The notes beneath the pieces were generated by a model, which was given only the letters and a program-made list of their open reading frames with translations, had not been told where the DNA came from and searched no databases. A program made the position numbers and the translations under genes. Of a stretch of DNA of 64,000 nucleotides, positions 46,305-55,901 are shown piece by piece. How positions within the stretch are numbered: position 1 is the first letter of the stretch; each line of letters begins with the position of its first letter. Source of the DNA: an uncultured Sphingobacteriaceae bacterium (GTDB lineage: Bacteria > Bacteroidota > Bacteroidia > Sphingobacteriales > Sphingobacteriaceae); NCBI GenBank assembly GCA_946480915.1, contig CAMLLO010000012.1:62001-126000 (forward strand), written 5' to 3'.

Positions 46305-49004
46305 TTAAAATAGACTATTATTTTCTGTTTTTACAGTTTTTTGTTGGACGGTTGTAATGTCTCTAACATTCACAATCGGAGCTGGTAGTTTAGAAAATTC
46401 AGATGCAATTGCTGCAGCTATCTCATTTGGATTAATAACACTTTGGGATATGGACGCACCGGTGATGCTCCCATAAATTCCACCGGATGCAAGATGCGGA
46501 TAGGTTGAAGATCGATATCCTGAAGAACCAGGTCCAACAAGAGGGCGCCCGCCGTATCTCACATTTATTGCTGATAACATCCCCAACGCTTCCGGATCCC
46601 TGGCAGCCTCAGCAACAATCACCGCTTCACCACTTCTAAGCTTAGCATTCGTATTATCCGTTCTGCTGTATCCTGGAAGTACAGCACCACGCCCATCAGA
46701 CTCAAACAGACCACCATCTTGAAATTTGGGTAATGTGAATAGTGTTTTTGCAGATGATATTGCACCCCCCAATGCCGCTAATGTTGAAGCAATGGCAACA
46801 AGGTTTGCAGGGAAAGGAAGTTTACCCTGTGATGCAAGAGCTCTAACCTGTTCCTGTATAATCAAGATATTGTTTTGTAAAGCAATACCGGCATTAGCTT
46901 TCATTTGCAAATCAGCTGCTACTTTGGCCGCAAATGCATTTTTACCAACAACCTGTTGGAACGAATCTCCGAATGCATTGAACTGATCAGTGGCATACTG
47001 AATCATATCAGCATCAAGTTCTTTCTGCTTATTCGCGAATTCTTGATGAATCAGATATGTATCTTCATTCAGCCTTAAAGCATTGGCAATTCTTATTTCA
47101 TATTCCTGATCAAGTTGTGCCTGTAATGCAACAGCCTGTTCAGAGGGATTTCCAGCACTATCAACGGCCAGCTGAGCAAGAGCAAGCTGAAGTTCTTGAG
47201 CTTTTTTAAGTTCCTCATCACCCGCAGCGGAAATTTTCTCGGTCTTGATTCGGGCGTTATCTTCAATGATTGTCTGGCGTAATAATTCTTCAGATGCGAT
47301 TATATCAGTTAAGCCTTTTTCTCCTTCTGAAACTTTATTCTTTAATTCATTAATCACTTTATCTTGTTCGGAAAGACGGCGCTGGCCGGACAAAGTAATT
47401 TGTGCAAGCTCCCGTTCAGTATTATCCTTGATGGATGATACCAGGATATCTTGAATTTGCCGATTGTTATCTTCAATGGCCTTCAGGTCTTCTTCGTGGA
47501 ACCTTTCGCGAACTTCTTTAAGCCTGGCATTGCGTTCTTTCTCCAGTTGCTCAGTTGTCCGGCCGTACTTTTTGTACTTCTCAACCTTTTCATTGATTTC
47601 AGCATTGATGGAGTTAAGTTCCTTTTGCCTTTCTGTGAGGATGGTTTGATTAGTTCGGACTAAAGATGCAACCCGCTCTTCATCGGCTTCCTTTGCTTTT
47701 TCTAAACGTTCTTGACGGGCCTTAGCCAGCTTTTCAGCTTTAGCTGCTGCCTTTTCTGCAAGTGCATCCTGTTGGTTCTGAATTTTTTCCTGGCGGTTAG
47801 TACTCTCTTTTAATATTTCAATTCTGGATAATTCAGACTTTTTAATTGCATCAACATTTTCTTCAGTCAATTTGCCCTGGTTCTGAAGTTCAATTGCATA
47901 AATTGTTCCTTCGTTTCGCAAACGCTGGATTTCTTTTTGACTAAGATTTCCCCGGATAGCAGCTGACTTGATGGCCAGCTCGTTGTCCTGGTTGATCAGG
48001 CTAGCACGCTTTTTATAATTATCCTCGTCGATCCGCGCGGCTTCCTGCAATAACTTGGTTCTTTCCTTTTCAGAAAGAGATCTGTTTTTCGCCTGAAGCA
48101 TTAATTGTGCAATCTGCTGTTCGGCTTTAGCGTTCTGAACGTCCTGAGCAATCATTGCATCGGTAAGGTCTTGTTGAGCAGCTTTCAAACTTGCTGCCTG
48201 CTTTGCAGCCGTTGCCATTTCCTTTCCTAGTGATTTAAAACTATCTATAGGATGAGCAATAATGTTACCCAGCTTGTTAAGCAAATCACCCACTGATTTA
48301 ATATTAGTGATGAAATTTGTAACAACACGGCCAAGTGCTTCAAATCCGGCTTTTGCTCCAGCTGTGAACTGTTCGATTGTATCAATGAGCGGATCAAAGC
48401 CTTTGAGATAATTGATAAGAGCAGCTATCAAGGGAATAATTAACCCTATACCGGTTGCGGCTAAGGCAGTTTTAAAAACTCCTAAAGTGCTTGAACCAGT
48501 ACTGATATTACCGGCCATAACCTTCGCACCATTAGCTGCTTGTAATACTTGTCCTCCAAAAGGAACGAGTTCACTAATCGCATCTTTGACCGATTGTTTA
48601 TAGTTACCTACATTCCGAGTATTGTTTCCAACTTGGCCCTCTTGCTCTTTTAATTTATTAGTGGTATCAGCCATTTGAGCGGACAACGCTCGACCTTCAG
48701 CCGAATTCTCGCGCTGTTCCTTACTAAGCTGAGACCATTGAAGGGTTAGAACTGATAATTTTGCTCTTAGACCGACAATACTATCTTCATAATTCTGAGA
48801 CAATGTAGTGTTTGCCTTCAGTTCGCGGCCAAGTTCTTGAAGCTTCAATTTATTCTGTTCAAATTGAACAGTATCTTTTTTCCCTTGAGCAGTCAATAAC
48901 GCTTGCTGATCTTTTAGGGCTTGGATTTTTTTAATAGTGTCTTCAGCACGTTTAGCATATTCACCATTATCTAAACCAACTTCAATAATAATTTTGTCTG
49001 CCAT
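46305..49004 (-). CDS. Phage tail tape measure protein
   Basis: 899 residues. N-terminal coiled coil (residues 15-75 and 95-130), a hydrophobic segment of 179-200 (ALAATGIGLIIPLIAALINY), then long Lys/Glu/Gln-rich coiled coil (about 270-640), a C-terminal Gly-rich part with DGRGAVLPGYSR. This is the pattern of tape measure proteins of Bacteroidota siphophages: the length of the coil sets the tail length, and the protein leaves with DNA at infection. 2.7 kb predicts a medium tail. Three bases after the 638-residue protein's stop. Confidence 0.88.
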   Translation of the reverse strand: MADKIIIEVGLDNGEYAKRAEDTIKKIQALKDQQALLTAQGKKDTVQFEQNKLKLQELGRELKANTTLSQNYEDSIVGLRAKLSVLTLQWSQLSKEQRENSAEGRALSAQMADTTNKLKEQEGQVGNNTRNVGNYKQSVKDAISELVPFGGQVLQAANGAKVMAGNISTGSSTLGVFKTALAATGIGLIIPLIAALINYLKGFDPLIDTIEQFTAGAKAGFEALGRVVTNFITNIKSVGDLLNKLGNIIAHPIDSFKSLGKEMATAAKQAASLKAAQQDLTDAMIAQDVQNAKAEQQIAQLMLQAKNRSLSEKERTKLLQEAARIDEDNYKKRASLINQDNELAIKSAAIRGNLSQKEIQRLRNEGTIYAIELQNQGKLTEENVDAIKKSELSRIEILKESTNRQEKIQNQQDALAEKAAAKAEKLAKARQERLEKAKEADEERVASLVRTNQTILTERQKELNSINAEINEKVEKYKKYGRTTEQLEKERNARLKEVRERFHEEDLKAIEDNNRQIQDILVSSIKDNTERELAQITLSGQRRLSEQDKVINELKNKVSEGEKGLTDIIASEELLRQTIIEDNARIKTEKISAAGDEELKKAQELQLALAQLAVDSAGNPSEQAVALQAQLDQEYEIRIANALRLNEDTYLIHQEFANKQKELDADMIQYATDQFNAFGDSFQQVVGKNAFAAKVAADLQMKANAGIALQNNILIIQEQVRALASQGKLPFPANLVAIASTLAALGGAISSAKTLFTLPKFQDGGLFESDGRGAVLPGYSRTDNTNAKLRSGEAVIVAEAARDPEALGMLSAINVRYGGRPLVGPGSSGYRSSTYPHLASGGIYGSITGASISQSVINPNEIAAAIASEFSKLPAPIVNVRDITTVQQKTVKTENNSLF

Positions 49005-49007
49005 AAT

Positions 49008-50924
49008 TTACATTCTTATAAATTCACATTTAGCGGGTTCACCCTCGATATAATCGGAGATCCGATTGAGGTAATAATATTGCGCTTCGTTTGCATCATA
49101 GATGGGAATGAAGTGGTCGAGCTCTGCAATGTCCTCTTCATTCAATGTAACTTCCCGGGTAACTAGCCTGGGTTTCCTCAACAGATAATTGATCAGTTCA
49201 TAGTAATGCCTATCAAAGAGTTCATCAAAGCCAAGTCCATCAAATCCTGTTTTAACAAAATAGGGAACTGAAATTGAATTAGGTATTACGGTACTCACAC
49301 CATCAGTAAAGGAGATACCAGGATTTGAAATAATCCTGTTTATAAGAATTCGTGGTTCTGTCTTTACTGTGAAGTCTAAAGTTTTTAAAGGATCCGCAAT
49401 CTTTTTAATATAAGGAACTTCAAGATCTTGTAGTTTTATTATTGTTTCAGTCGGAGCGAATGGACTTATAACAGCATCATTTTCGGGTTTAAGTGTTTCA
49501 TTATTCACAACGAAACGACCAATACCTAATTCCTTGTTTTGTAGTGCTGCATCTTCTTTATATTTACCATAATTTACCTGGCCATAGTTCCCGAAACTAA
49601 ATTTTGTTGCTGGCTGTTGGGCTGTAAACTTGCTAGTCCAATCCCTGGCAATCGGTTTATTCTCGTAAAGATTTGTGAAGCTTTTAAAATAGATAGTCTT
49701 TTTGTAATTGTCTACCACTGGAGTAAGGCAATACCTTTGCATGAAATCCTTCAGGTGATCTTTCTGTGATATTTTAGGAAGAGTTGCTTCAAGTTGAATA
49801 TTGTCACCAAAAAGAACTTTACCGGCAATAGGCATTACAGATATTTTAGCACCAGACTTGATTGTATAGGATCTGTTACCAAAGTTTGCGAAGTGTTCAA
49901 CTACCACACGCAAGCTATCTCCAACATTAAGTTGAATTTCTGCTTCAAGGGTATTGCCATTGAAATCTTGCTGTCCTGACACTTGGTATGCAACTGCTGA
50001 AGATGGTGCCAATAAAGTAAAGAAGTTCCATTTTGTTTGTCCAGCTTTCCTTAATTGAATTGCAACATTATATTCCTTTGGCGGATCAGCAAAAAATGTT
50101 GCATCGAACTTGACAGATATTGAAAATGTTGATTTGATTTTTGACAGGTATATTCTACCATCGAATGAACCTGATATATCAACTACTTTCTCAAATTGCA
50201 CCACCATCAGGGTATCCCAACCATTCGGAAAGAAGGATTGGTCTGCAATTTTCGTACTCGTTAAAGCATATTGTTTTCTCTCTCCAATAAATGCCTGGCC
50301 ATGTTCAAAGGCATCTTTAGCGAATGGTAATATTTCAGCATTGAAAATGGGATCATTCATTACATCACCTTCCCAGTTATAACCGGCTTCGGTAATAATT
50401 CTGTCAATGATATATTTATTGAATGTCGCGGGCCTCAGCTGTCTAACGTCAACAGTCTTGTTCAATTCACTTAATGAACCATAATCAATAATTGGGTAGT
50501 TTAATTCAGTTAGGTTTGATTGTGTATTTGTACAAGTATCAATATTCCATGGATGTTCGGGAAACGTTAAGTCGGTTAAATATTTGCCTTCTATTAATGA
50601 TGCAAAGCTTTTCAGTCCGGATAAAACCTGAACTTCGAAACTTTTATCAACAGACTGAATAAGCGCCACACCTTTGGGTAAAATTTCAATTCCTTCCTGG
50701 ACAAGCTTAGCCGGTAATATTTTATATGGCTGGTCTTGAGTAAATGAATCAGAATCAGCATATCCAAATATTTCCCGGTTGTTTTCTGTGGGTGGACACT
50801 TAAACATATTACTGAAGCTTGCCTGACGGTCCTTTAGTTCACCAAGGTTGTTGACTGCATAAGTCATAGCAATTGGATTCTCGCTAAGGTCAACTAGACG
50901 ACCGTTGATGTAAAGTTCTTTCAC
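49008..50924 (-). CDS. Phage tail-type structural protein (Bacteroidota family)
   Basis: 638 residues. ELYINGRLVDLSENPIAMTYAVNNLGELKDRQASFSNMFKCPPTENN is a start I recognise from tail genes next to the tape measure in Bacteroidota prophages; its place in the virion (distal tail or baseplate) is not certain. The rest is beta-rich with a long C-terminal domain. It lies between the 238-residue gene and the tape measure. No separate tube or fibre gene is present in the element. Confidence 0.7.
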   Translation of the reverse strand: MKELYINGRLVDLSENPIAMTYAVNNLGELKDRQASFSNMFKCPPTENNREIFGYADSDSFTQDQPYKILPAKLVQEGIEILPKGVALIQSVDKSFEVQVLSGLKSFASLIEGKYLTDLTFPEHPWNIDTCTNTQSNLTELNYPIIDYGSLSELNKTVDVRQLRPATFNKYIIDRIITEAGYNWEGDVMNDPIFNAEILPFAKDAFEHGQAFIGERKQYALTSTKIADQSFFPNGWDTLMVVQFEKVVDISGSFDGRIYLSKIKSTFSISVKFDATFFADPPKEYNVAIQLRKAGQTKWNFFTLLAPSSAVAYQVSGQQDFNGNTLEAEIQLNVGDSLRVVVEHFANFGNRSYTIKSGAKISVMPIAGKVLFGDNIQLEATLPKISQKDHLKDFMQRYCLTPVVDNYKKTIYFKSFTNLYENKPIARDWTSKFTAQQPATKFSFGNYGQVNYGKYKEDAALQNKELGIGRFVVNNETLKPENDAVISPFAPTETIIKLQDLEVPYIKKIADPLKTLDFTVKTEPRILINRIISNPGISFTDGVSTVIPNSISVPYFVKTGFDGLGFDELFDRHYYELINYLLRKPRLVTREVTLNEEDIAELDHFIPIYDANEAQYYYLNRISDYIEGEPAKCEFIRM

Positions 50925-50935
50925 TTATAGAATGA

Positions 50936-51652
50936 TTAAGATGTTTTAATCAGTTCCTTTTTCATTTTAACTACGAGCTCATAGTTAGGAGATACTTCAG
51001 AAATACCATAACCCCTATTATTAGAGCCGGGAATGATTTCCTGCTTAACTAATACGAAATTGTTCTTGAATTCTCTATTACTAGAATCAGCAGCTGCCTT
51101 ATGCCAGAATGGGCTCCGTCCTGTAGCTTTCTTATATAGCTTATTTACTTTGTCAAAGTCTTTTGAGAGAGCGTCAAGTGCCTCAACCAATGCAATTTCT
51201 TCAGGAGTAGAAGCATATACGGTTTTATTATCGACTAGCTCTTGTAATGAGTTTTTATTAACAATCACTTGCCCTTCTTCAATAGTATAATATTCGATTG
51301 AGCTAAGTTTGTGCGGTGCAATTCTTCTTGTTTCCGCAACAGCTGCTAACAGTTTCGTGTTGTCTCTGAATTTGATGCCTTGGCCTTTCACATAGGCTTC
51401 TTTATCAATTTCAAAGGGCCCTTCAATTTCCGGAACTTGAATATTAGCATAAGCTTTTTGTTTCCAAAACTTCTCTGGATCCTGATATAATTTGAATAGT
51501 TCTTGATAATTTGTTATTCCACCAAGCCCTAGCTTTTGAAACTCTTCTACGATGCCTTTAAAGTAAGGAAGCATTTCATTGACATCATCAATGATTTTAT
51601 TAATACTGTCAGTTTGTTGATGGATAAGTATTTTTTCTGGTGATTTTTTCAT
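50936..51652 (-). CDS. Hypothetical protein upstream of the tail genes
   Basis: 238 residues, helical, soluble: SINKIIDDVNEMLPYFKGIVEEFQKLGLGG, GPFEIDKEAYVKGQGIKF and EALDALSKDFDKVNKLYKKATGRSPFW. No family recognised. May be a virion or accessory protein; 12 bases before the 638-residue gene. Confidence 0.55.
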   Translation of the reverse strand: MKKSPEKILIHQQTDSINKIIDDVNEMLPYFKGIVEEFQKLGLGGITNYQELFKLYQDPEKFWKQKAYANIQVPEIEGPFEIDKEAYVKGQGIKFRDNTKLLAAVAETRRIAPHKLSSIEYYTIEEGQVIVNKNSLQELVDNKTVYASTPEEIALVEALDALSKDFDKVNKLYKKATGRSPFWHKAAADSSNREFKNNFVLVKQEIIPGSNNRGYGISEVSPNYELVVKMKKELIKTS

Positions 51653-51669
51653 GATTATTTTGAGTTAAT

Positions 51670-52026
51670 TTAAGCCGGGTAATGGATTGAATATTTAGTT
51701 CTGTTTTTAAAAATGATGGAGCAATCTTCTTTTTGCTTCTGGATCTCTTGTCGCCTTATGTTCATGATATCCTTGAAGCTCTTAATATTTTGGCTGTCAT
51801 TCATTTCGGCTTTTAATCTTGATGTCACTTTTTTCAGATCAGCAATAAGAGATGTACGCTTTTTTTCCAAAGCATTTACTTTTTTCCTCAGATCCTGCAG
51901 CTTCTTTGTTGTGGCAAATCTATTTGTTGTGGATTTGTTCAAATTGGCCATTTGGTAAGTGTTACTTCGACTGTTTAATTTGTCCATAAAGCTTTGGACC
52001 GCTGTTGTGGCTGGTTTCTTCTTCAT
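51670..52026 (-). CDS. Basic coiled-coil hypothetical protein
   Basis: 118 residues, very basic, with a predicted coiled coil (KLQDLRKKVNALEKKRTSLIADLKKVTSRLKAEM). Within the co-directional block; no family. Confidence 0.5.
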   Translation of the reverse strand: MKKKPATTAVQSFMDKLNSRSNTYQMANLNKSTTNRFATTKKLQDLRKKVNALEKKRTSLIADLKKVTSRLKAEMNDSQNIKSFKDIMNIRRQEIQKQKEDCSIIFKNRTKYSIHYPA

Positions 52027-52027
52027 T

Positions 52028-52219
52028 TTATTTTGATATTAATAATGCGCTTCTTAATTGTTGAACGCTAATGCGTGAGCCGTCTTCGGTGAGTCCGTTA
52101 GCTTTGGCTTGTGTAATAGCATCAGATTTACATGGAGCATCAACAAAGAATTTAATTCGCTGGCCGTCTTCCATCCTGGAAACCATGTACTGCTTTGATT
52201 TAATTATAAGGTTTGTCAT
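52028..52219 (-). CDS. Small hypothetical protein
   Basis: 63 residues, MTNLIIKSKQYMVSRMEDGQRIKFFVDAPCKSD. Overlaps the DnaC-like gene end by four bases (ATGA). Not recognised. Confidence 0.5.
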   Translation of the reverse strand: MTNLIIKSKQYMVSRMEDGQRIKFFVDAPCKSDAITQAKANGLTEDGSRISVQQLRSALLISK

Positions 52220-52911
52220 CTTCTTCTGTCTGGTGAGTTTGGGTCAAAGAAGAGTGGATTCATCATTTCACGGAAGCGGCCGCGAATACGGGTGCCATAT
52301 CTTTCTTCTACTTCTTGAGCATCAAGGTTAGTTGTGCAATGAGTGTATGCTTTGATTCCCGAATCGTATCGGTAATAGAGAATTTGCGCTAGTACGTCGA
52401 CAGATTGTCCATAATAATTTCCCAGATCTTCAATACCCAGATCATCAAAACACATTCCGTAAAAGGTATGTCCGAAATCATTGAGCCTGTCTTTCTTCAA
52501 ACGATCATATTTATCGAAGATATTGTATCCGAATTGATTGCCTTTTTCATCTTTTTTATTGAAGAAATTAACAACCTTCATGCATGATTGAACTTTATAA
52601 CTTGCAATTTGGTTATCATGGAAGATTTGCATCATTGTGGTTTTACCACAACCAACAGGACCTTTCAAAAGAATACCTTTGTTGAAACTATAACCTGCTT
52701 CTTCAAATCGCATATCACCGGTGAAGTAAAATAATAGCAGATCAAAGATTTTTTCATTCCATTCATCGATCTTGAATCCTGGATAGGATTTTAGAATGAT
52801 AACTTTTAATTGTTCTGCTGTGAAACGAATATTAGAGTGGTTCGAAGTATCGCTCTTTTGAGATGGTTGCTGGATTGATGACTTTAGTAATTGATCGATT
52901 TTCTTTTCCAT
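52216..52911 (-). CDS. DnaC/IstB-like AAA+ helicase-loader ATPase
   Basis: 231 residues. Walker A GPVGCGKT (84-91), Walker B CFDDLG (154-159), a sensor-type TNLD and RYGTRIRGRFREMMN. Such proteins load the replicative helicase at a phage or plasmid origin. Overlaps the upstream replication gene by 80 bases; the N-terminal 30 residues may be optional. Works with the initiator-like protein. Confidence 0.82.
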   Translation of the reverse strand: MEKKIDQLLKSSIQQPSQKSDTSNHSNIRFTAEQLKVIILKSYPGFKIDEWNEKIFDLLLFYFTGDMRFEEAGYSFNKGILLKGPVGCGKTTMMQIFHDNQIASYKVQSCMKVVNFFNKKDEKGNQFGYNIFDKYDRLKKDRLNDFGHTFYGMCFDDLGIEDLGNYYGQSVDVLAQILYYRYDSGIKAYTHCTTNLDAQEVEERYGTRIRGRFREMMNPLFFDPNSPDRRR

Positions 52912-53584
52912 TTGATTGTTTAATTATTTCATCCTTCCATGACTCATTGTTGAGATAGGTTTCAGGATGTTTTCTGAACTTTTTATCCGGTTGGGATTTT
53001 TTATAAAGGGGAATGTGAGTGAATATTTTTTTTCGGTCTTCTAATCTTACTGTAGCCCATTTTTTCTCGAGCTTCTTTTTGTCACCGACTTTCTTATCAT
53101 ACAAGTCCCAAAAAATTTCAAAAGAGTATTGATCACTCTCAGAGCTGAAAAGCTCGATAGGTTTAGAAGTTTCATGTTTATAAGGTTTATTATTTAAAGG
53201 TTTTATTAAATGTTCCCTTTCACCATCCTTATTAAGTTCCCCATAAGTATCCCGCTCACTATCGGTTTCACCCTCCGAAATTTCGTATAGTAGCTTAAGC
53301 GAAACACGAGCTCTTGAATATTTACTTTTACCTTTTTCATATAAATCCAGGAATCCGTTTTGGTTAAGATAATTAAGTGCTCTATAGTAAGTATCTTTAT
53401 CAACTTTAGACCTAGCTATAACTTCTCCAAATTCTACTGGAAAAACCCTAATCCAATTTTGTGCATTGTTTATAGCAAACAGTGCATTGTAAACGGCTAT
53501 GTGAGTGGGGCGCATGTCTATATGTTCCAGGATTTTGTCTTGGAAGGCCAGATGTAGTTTAACGTAGTTTACAATCTGTGTCAT
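52832..53584 (-). CDS. Phage-type replication protein (initiator/organiser-like)
   Basis: 250 residues from the ATG at 53584 (MTQIVNYVKLHLAFQDKI); a longer frame adds 44 residues with no phage character. N-terminal winged-helix-like part (AIYNALFAINNAQNWIRVFPVEFGEVIARSKVDKDTYYRALNYLNQNGFL-type pattern) and a C-terminal FEIFWDLYDKKVGDKKKLEKKW with PDKKFRKHPETYLNNESW, common in phage replisome organisers. Overlaps the DnaC-like gene, the classic initiator-loader pair. Confidence 0.72.
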   Translation of the reverse strand: MTQIVNYVKLHLAFQDKILEHIDMRPTHIAVYNALFAINNAQNWIRVFPVEFGEVIARSKVDKDTYYRALNYLNQNGFLDLYEKGKSKYSRARVSLKLLYEISEGETDSERDTYGELNKDGEREHLIKPLNNKPYKHETSKPIELFSSESDQYSFEIFWDLYDKKVGDKKKLEKKWATVRLEDRKKIFTHIPLYKKSQPDKKFRKHPETYLNNESWKDEIIKQSNGKENRSITKVINPATISKERYFEPL

Positions 53585-53900
53585 AAGTTTTAGCCTCACG
53601 CAAACGGACAATTTGAACAGTTGAATGTGTATACATTGCAGAACCTGGAGTGAAGAATATATAACCGTTATCATGAAGTTGCTGTATGCAACTATAGTAT
53701 GTGGTAGGACTTGCAATTCCAGTTAATTGCAATACTTCACCATACGAAACTTTAAAAATTTCTTTCCCAGCTCTCTTTTGAATTAGAAGAAGTACGAAGT
53801 AAATTCCAATGCTGTTAGACTTCAAAGATGTTTGTGGCTCCTGTAATCTTTGAAAGAATGCCTCAACTTGCTCCATATAGTTTATTGAAGCATCAGTCAT
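53559..53900 (-). CDS. Small winged-helix-like protein
   Basis: 113 residues from the ATG at 53900, ATGA-coupled to the excisionase-like gene. FKVSYGEVLQLTGIASPTTYYSCIQQLHDNGYIFF has the spacing of a winged helix (recognition helix then wing), related in pattern to the replication protein that follows. May be an auxiliary replication or regulatory protein. Confidence 0.55.
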   Translation of the reverse strand: MTDASINYMEQVEAFFQRLQEPQTSLKSNSIGIYFVLLLIQKRAGKEIFKVSYGEVLQLTGIASPTTYYSCIQQLHDNGYIFFTPGSAMYTHSTVQIVRLREAKTYDTDCKLR

Positions 53901-54175
53901 CTTGCTCTTATTTTGTTTTGAAGAGCTGATATGACCTCCGACTTCATAAAGAATACCCTGGTTCCTAGTTGAAGAAAAGGGATCTTTTTCTTTTTTCTCC
54001 AACGGATAACGGTCTGTTCGCCTACTCCTAAGAACTCACATAACTCTTTAACGGTGATAGGTTTTTCTATGACTGAATTTGAGGTAGGAATATTTGCTTT
54101 TTCAAATGCATTTTGGACTGCAGTGTCAATAACTGACTGGAGCTCTTGAGGTGTAGTAATTAGCTGTATTTGCAT
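53897..54175 (-). CDS. Excisionase-like helix-turn-helix protein
   Basis: 92 residues: ITVKELCEFLGVGEQTVIRWRKKKKIPFLQLGTRVFFMKSEV is a MerR/excisionase-type HTH (HTH_17). Likely the directionality factor for the integrase or a regulator of the operon. Two inverted repeats lie just upstream. ATGA-overlaps the next gene. Confidence 0.8.
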   Translation of the reverse strand: MQIQLITTPQELQSVIDTAVQNAFEKANIPTSNSVIEKPITVKELCEFLGVGEQTVIRWRKKKKIPFLQLGTRVFFMKSEVISALQNKIRAR

Positions 54176-54195
54176 ACTAAACTGTTTTGTTTAGT
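54176..54195. promoter_or_regulatory. Inverted repeat at the excisionase start
   Basis: ACTAAAC and GTTTAGT separated by six bases, directly before the ATG (54175). A self-operator is plausible. Confidence 0.4.
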
Positions 54196-54224
54196 CCAAA
54201 TATCAGCAGGTCAAAAACAGGAAA

Positions 54225-54247
54225 TTCCCAAACTGCCAGTTTGGGAA
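54225..54247. promoter_or_regulatory. Perfect 10-bp inverted repeat upstream of the excisionase gene
   Basis: TTCCCAAACT-GCC-AGTTTGGGAA. Either operator or terminator of the preceding leftward gene; no T-run follows on the minus strand, favouring an operator. Confidence 0.45.
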
Positions 54248-54271
54248 CATTTTGGTAATTTGGTAATATTA

Positions 54272-55267
54272 TTATTTAAGCAAATCTGCTAAACACTCTT
54301 TAATAACCTTTTTTCCGGGGTCTAAATCTATTCTCCTTAACCTAAAGTCATCTTCGGATAAATCTGTTTTAAAGGTTTCATTAAACACTTTTGCAAGCAT
54401 TTTTCGACTACCATTTTTGGTGCCTGGTTTGTGGAATAAGTTAAAGTCTCTAAGCACTGCATATAAATGGATAGGCTCGATGTAGAGTGGATCTAAAGCA
54501 GAATCTTCTTTGTCTACCCAATTCCCGCCCGGCCAAATGATCTTACTGTTTTCTAAAGCTGACATAATGCGAAGTGCAAGATTTTTTTTCGAGTCTAAAA
54601 AGACTAAACTTAATGGTGGCTGAGGAGGATCTGTCGGAATTGAAATAGAGGTCCTTTCAAGCTGTTGCTTACATTTAGAGCAGGAGCAAGGCTCAGTAAA
54701 GCTGATCTTGCCTTCAAAGGCTTGCGGATATAATTTTATAAGATCGTATAGGCCGGATAATATTCCGGCTCTAAAGCCAAATTGCACGAAATCATATTCA
54801 TCGGCTATAAGTGGTAATACTTCAATCCAAGAAGCCCAGGGGCCTAATTCACCTCCGGTTTCTTCTTCATGATGATAGAACTTTTGCTGTAATGTGTTTA
54901 CGTATTTAGAAATCGGTCTATGAATATCTTCGGTCGGAATAGGATAAGCATCTTTAAAGTATTTCTTGCCTTTTTTAAAGCCTTTATAGTAAGGCGATAA
55001 AAGATCATATCCATTAATCATATCTACGTTCGACCATTTACCTGGATCAACTGGAATATTGGAGTTTTGTAAGATATAATAGAGGCCATGGTTAAGAGCT
55101 CTACCGGCATAGAGCTCTTTTTCTATCCAAGCATGAGAAATATCATACCTCTCTTTATAAAGCTCGTCATGGAATAAATCATTGAAGCAAAAATCAAAGT
55201 GTCGTTCCGGATTTGGAAGCAACTCATATTTAATTCTAGGACCTTTTTTCAATGGGGATGAAGTCAT
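54272..55267 (-). CDS. Hypothetical protein, possibly RteC-like at the C-terminus
   Basis: 331 residues. Central cysteine cluster CSCSKCKQQ (a possible metal site), and a C-terminal LYAVLRDFNLFHKPGTKNGSRKMLAKVFNETFKTDL that recalls the end of RteC proteins of Bacteroidota conjugative elements; weak resemblance, from memory only. ATGA-coupled to the 78-residue gene before it. Might regulate excision. Confidence 0.5.
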   Translation of the reverse strand: MTSSPLKKGPRIKYELLPNPERHFDFCFNDLFHDELYKERYDISHAWIEKELYAGRALNHGLYYILQNSNIPVDPGKWSNVDMINGYDLLSPYYKGFKKGKKYFKDAYPIPTEDIHRPISKYVNTLQQKFYHHEEETGGELGPWASWIEVLPLIADEYDFVQFGFRAGILSGLYDLIKLYPQAFEGKISFTEPCSCSKCKQQLERTSISIPTDPPQPPLSLVFLDSKKNLALRIMSALENSKIIWPGGNWVDKEDSALDPLYIEPIHLYAVLRDFNLFHKPGTKNGSRKMLAKVFNETFKTDLSEDDFRLRRIDLDPGKKVIKECLADLLK

Positions 55268-55500
55268 GATAAATAATCAGAATCCTTGCTTTGATCTAAT
55301 TTTACAGCGAGCAATAGCTTTTTAATAATGTTAACTGAAAAGATGGTATTTGCAATTCCTGCTGGATCTCTTTCAGAATGGTGAATAAAAACATCTGCCA
55401 GAGAATCAAGGTCATCAAAAGCTGCTAGTAATTCTTGATCGGTAGATAAGTAAAGTTCAAATACTTCTTGAGTTTTGTTTTTTTTGGCTTTAGTGTCCAT
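55264..55500 (-). CDS. Small acidic hypothetical protein
   Basis: 78 residues from the ATG at 55500 (MDTKAKKNKTQEVFELYLSTDQELLAAFDDLDSLADVF). Coupled to the 331-residue gene by ATGA. A possible partner or antagonist of it; not recognised. Confidence 0.55.
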   Translation of the reverse strand: MDTKAKKNKTQEVFELYLSTDQELLAAFDDLDSLADVFIHHSERDPAGIANTIFSVNIIKKLLLAVKLDQSKDSDYLS

Positions 55501-55726
55501 CTGGTTGTTTTGCTTATGGTTAAAAAATAAAGAACTGAAGGGCTCGCAAAACAACCAGACACCATTTTCATGGCATATAGAAATTGCCGGACTACGGCTT
55601 CCCTTCAGTATTTTAAATAAGAAAATCAAAAGCTTAAAGCCATGATGTGAATAATAAGTGTTGATTGTTTTGCATTATAAAAATGCAAAAAACTAATGGA
55701 ATTATCAAGTCTAAAACAAAGAAAGT

Positions 55727-55900
55727 TTAACGTTTTTTAGGCATTAATTTCTGTTTCCTTATTTTCTCGTTGTGCATTGCCACAAGGTCTCTTTTAAGAT
55801 TGGCCAGATATTTCGGATCCTTATGTAAAGGCAATTTTGATTTTGCCTTGAAGTGCTGCTCGTTTATTGAAGGATCATTTAAGTTGTGAATTAACTTCAT
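55727..55900 (-). CDS. 57-residue basic protein after the integrase
   Basis: Starts one base after the integrase stop (TAACATG), reading MKLIHNLNDPSINEQHFKAK and ending MPKKR. Rich in Lys and helical in pattern, tightly spaced, so probably translated with the integrase. No family recognised. Confidence 0.5.
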   Translation of the reverse strand: MKLIHNLNDPSINEQHFKAKSKLPLHKDPKYLANLKRDLVAMHNEKIRKQKLMPKKR

Positions 55901-55901
55901 G

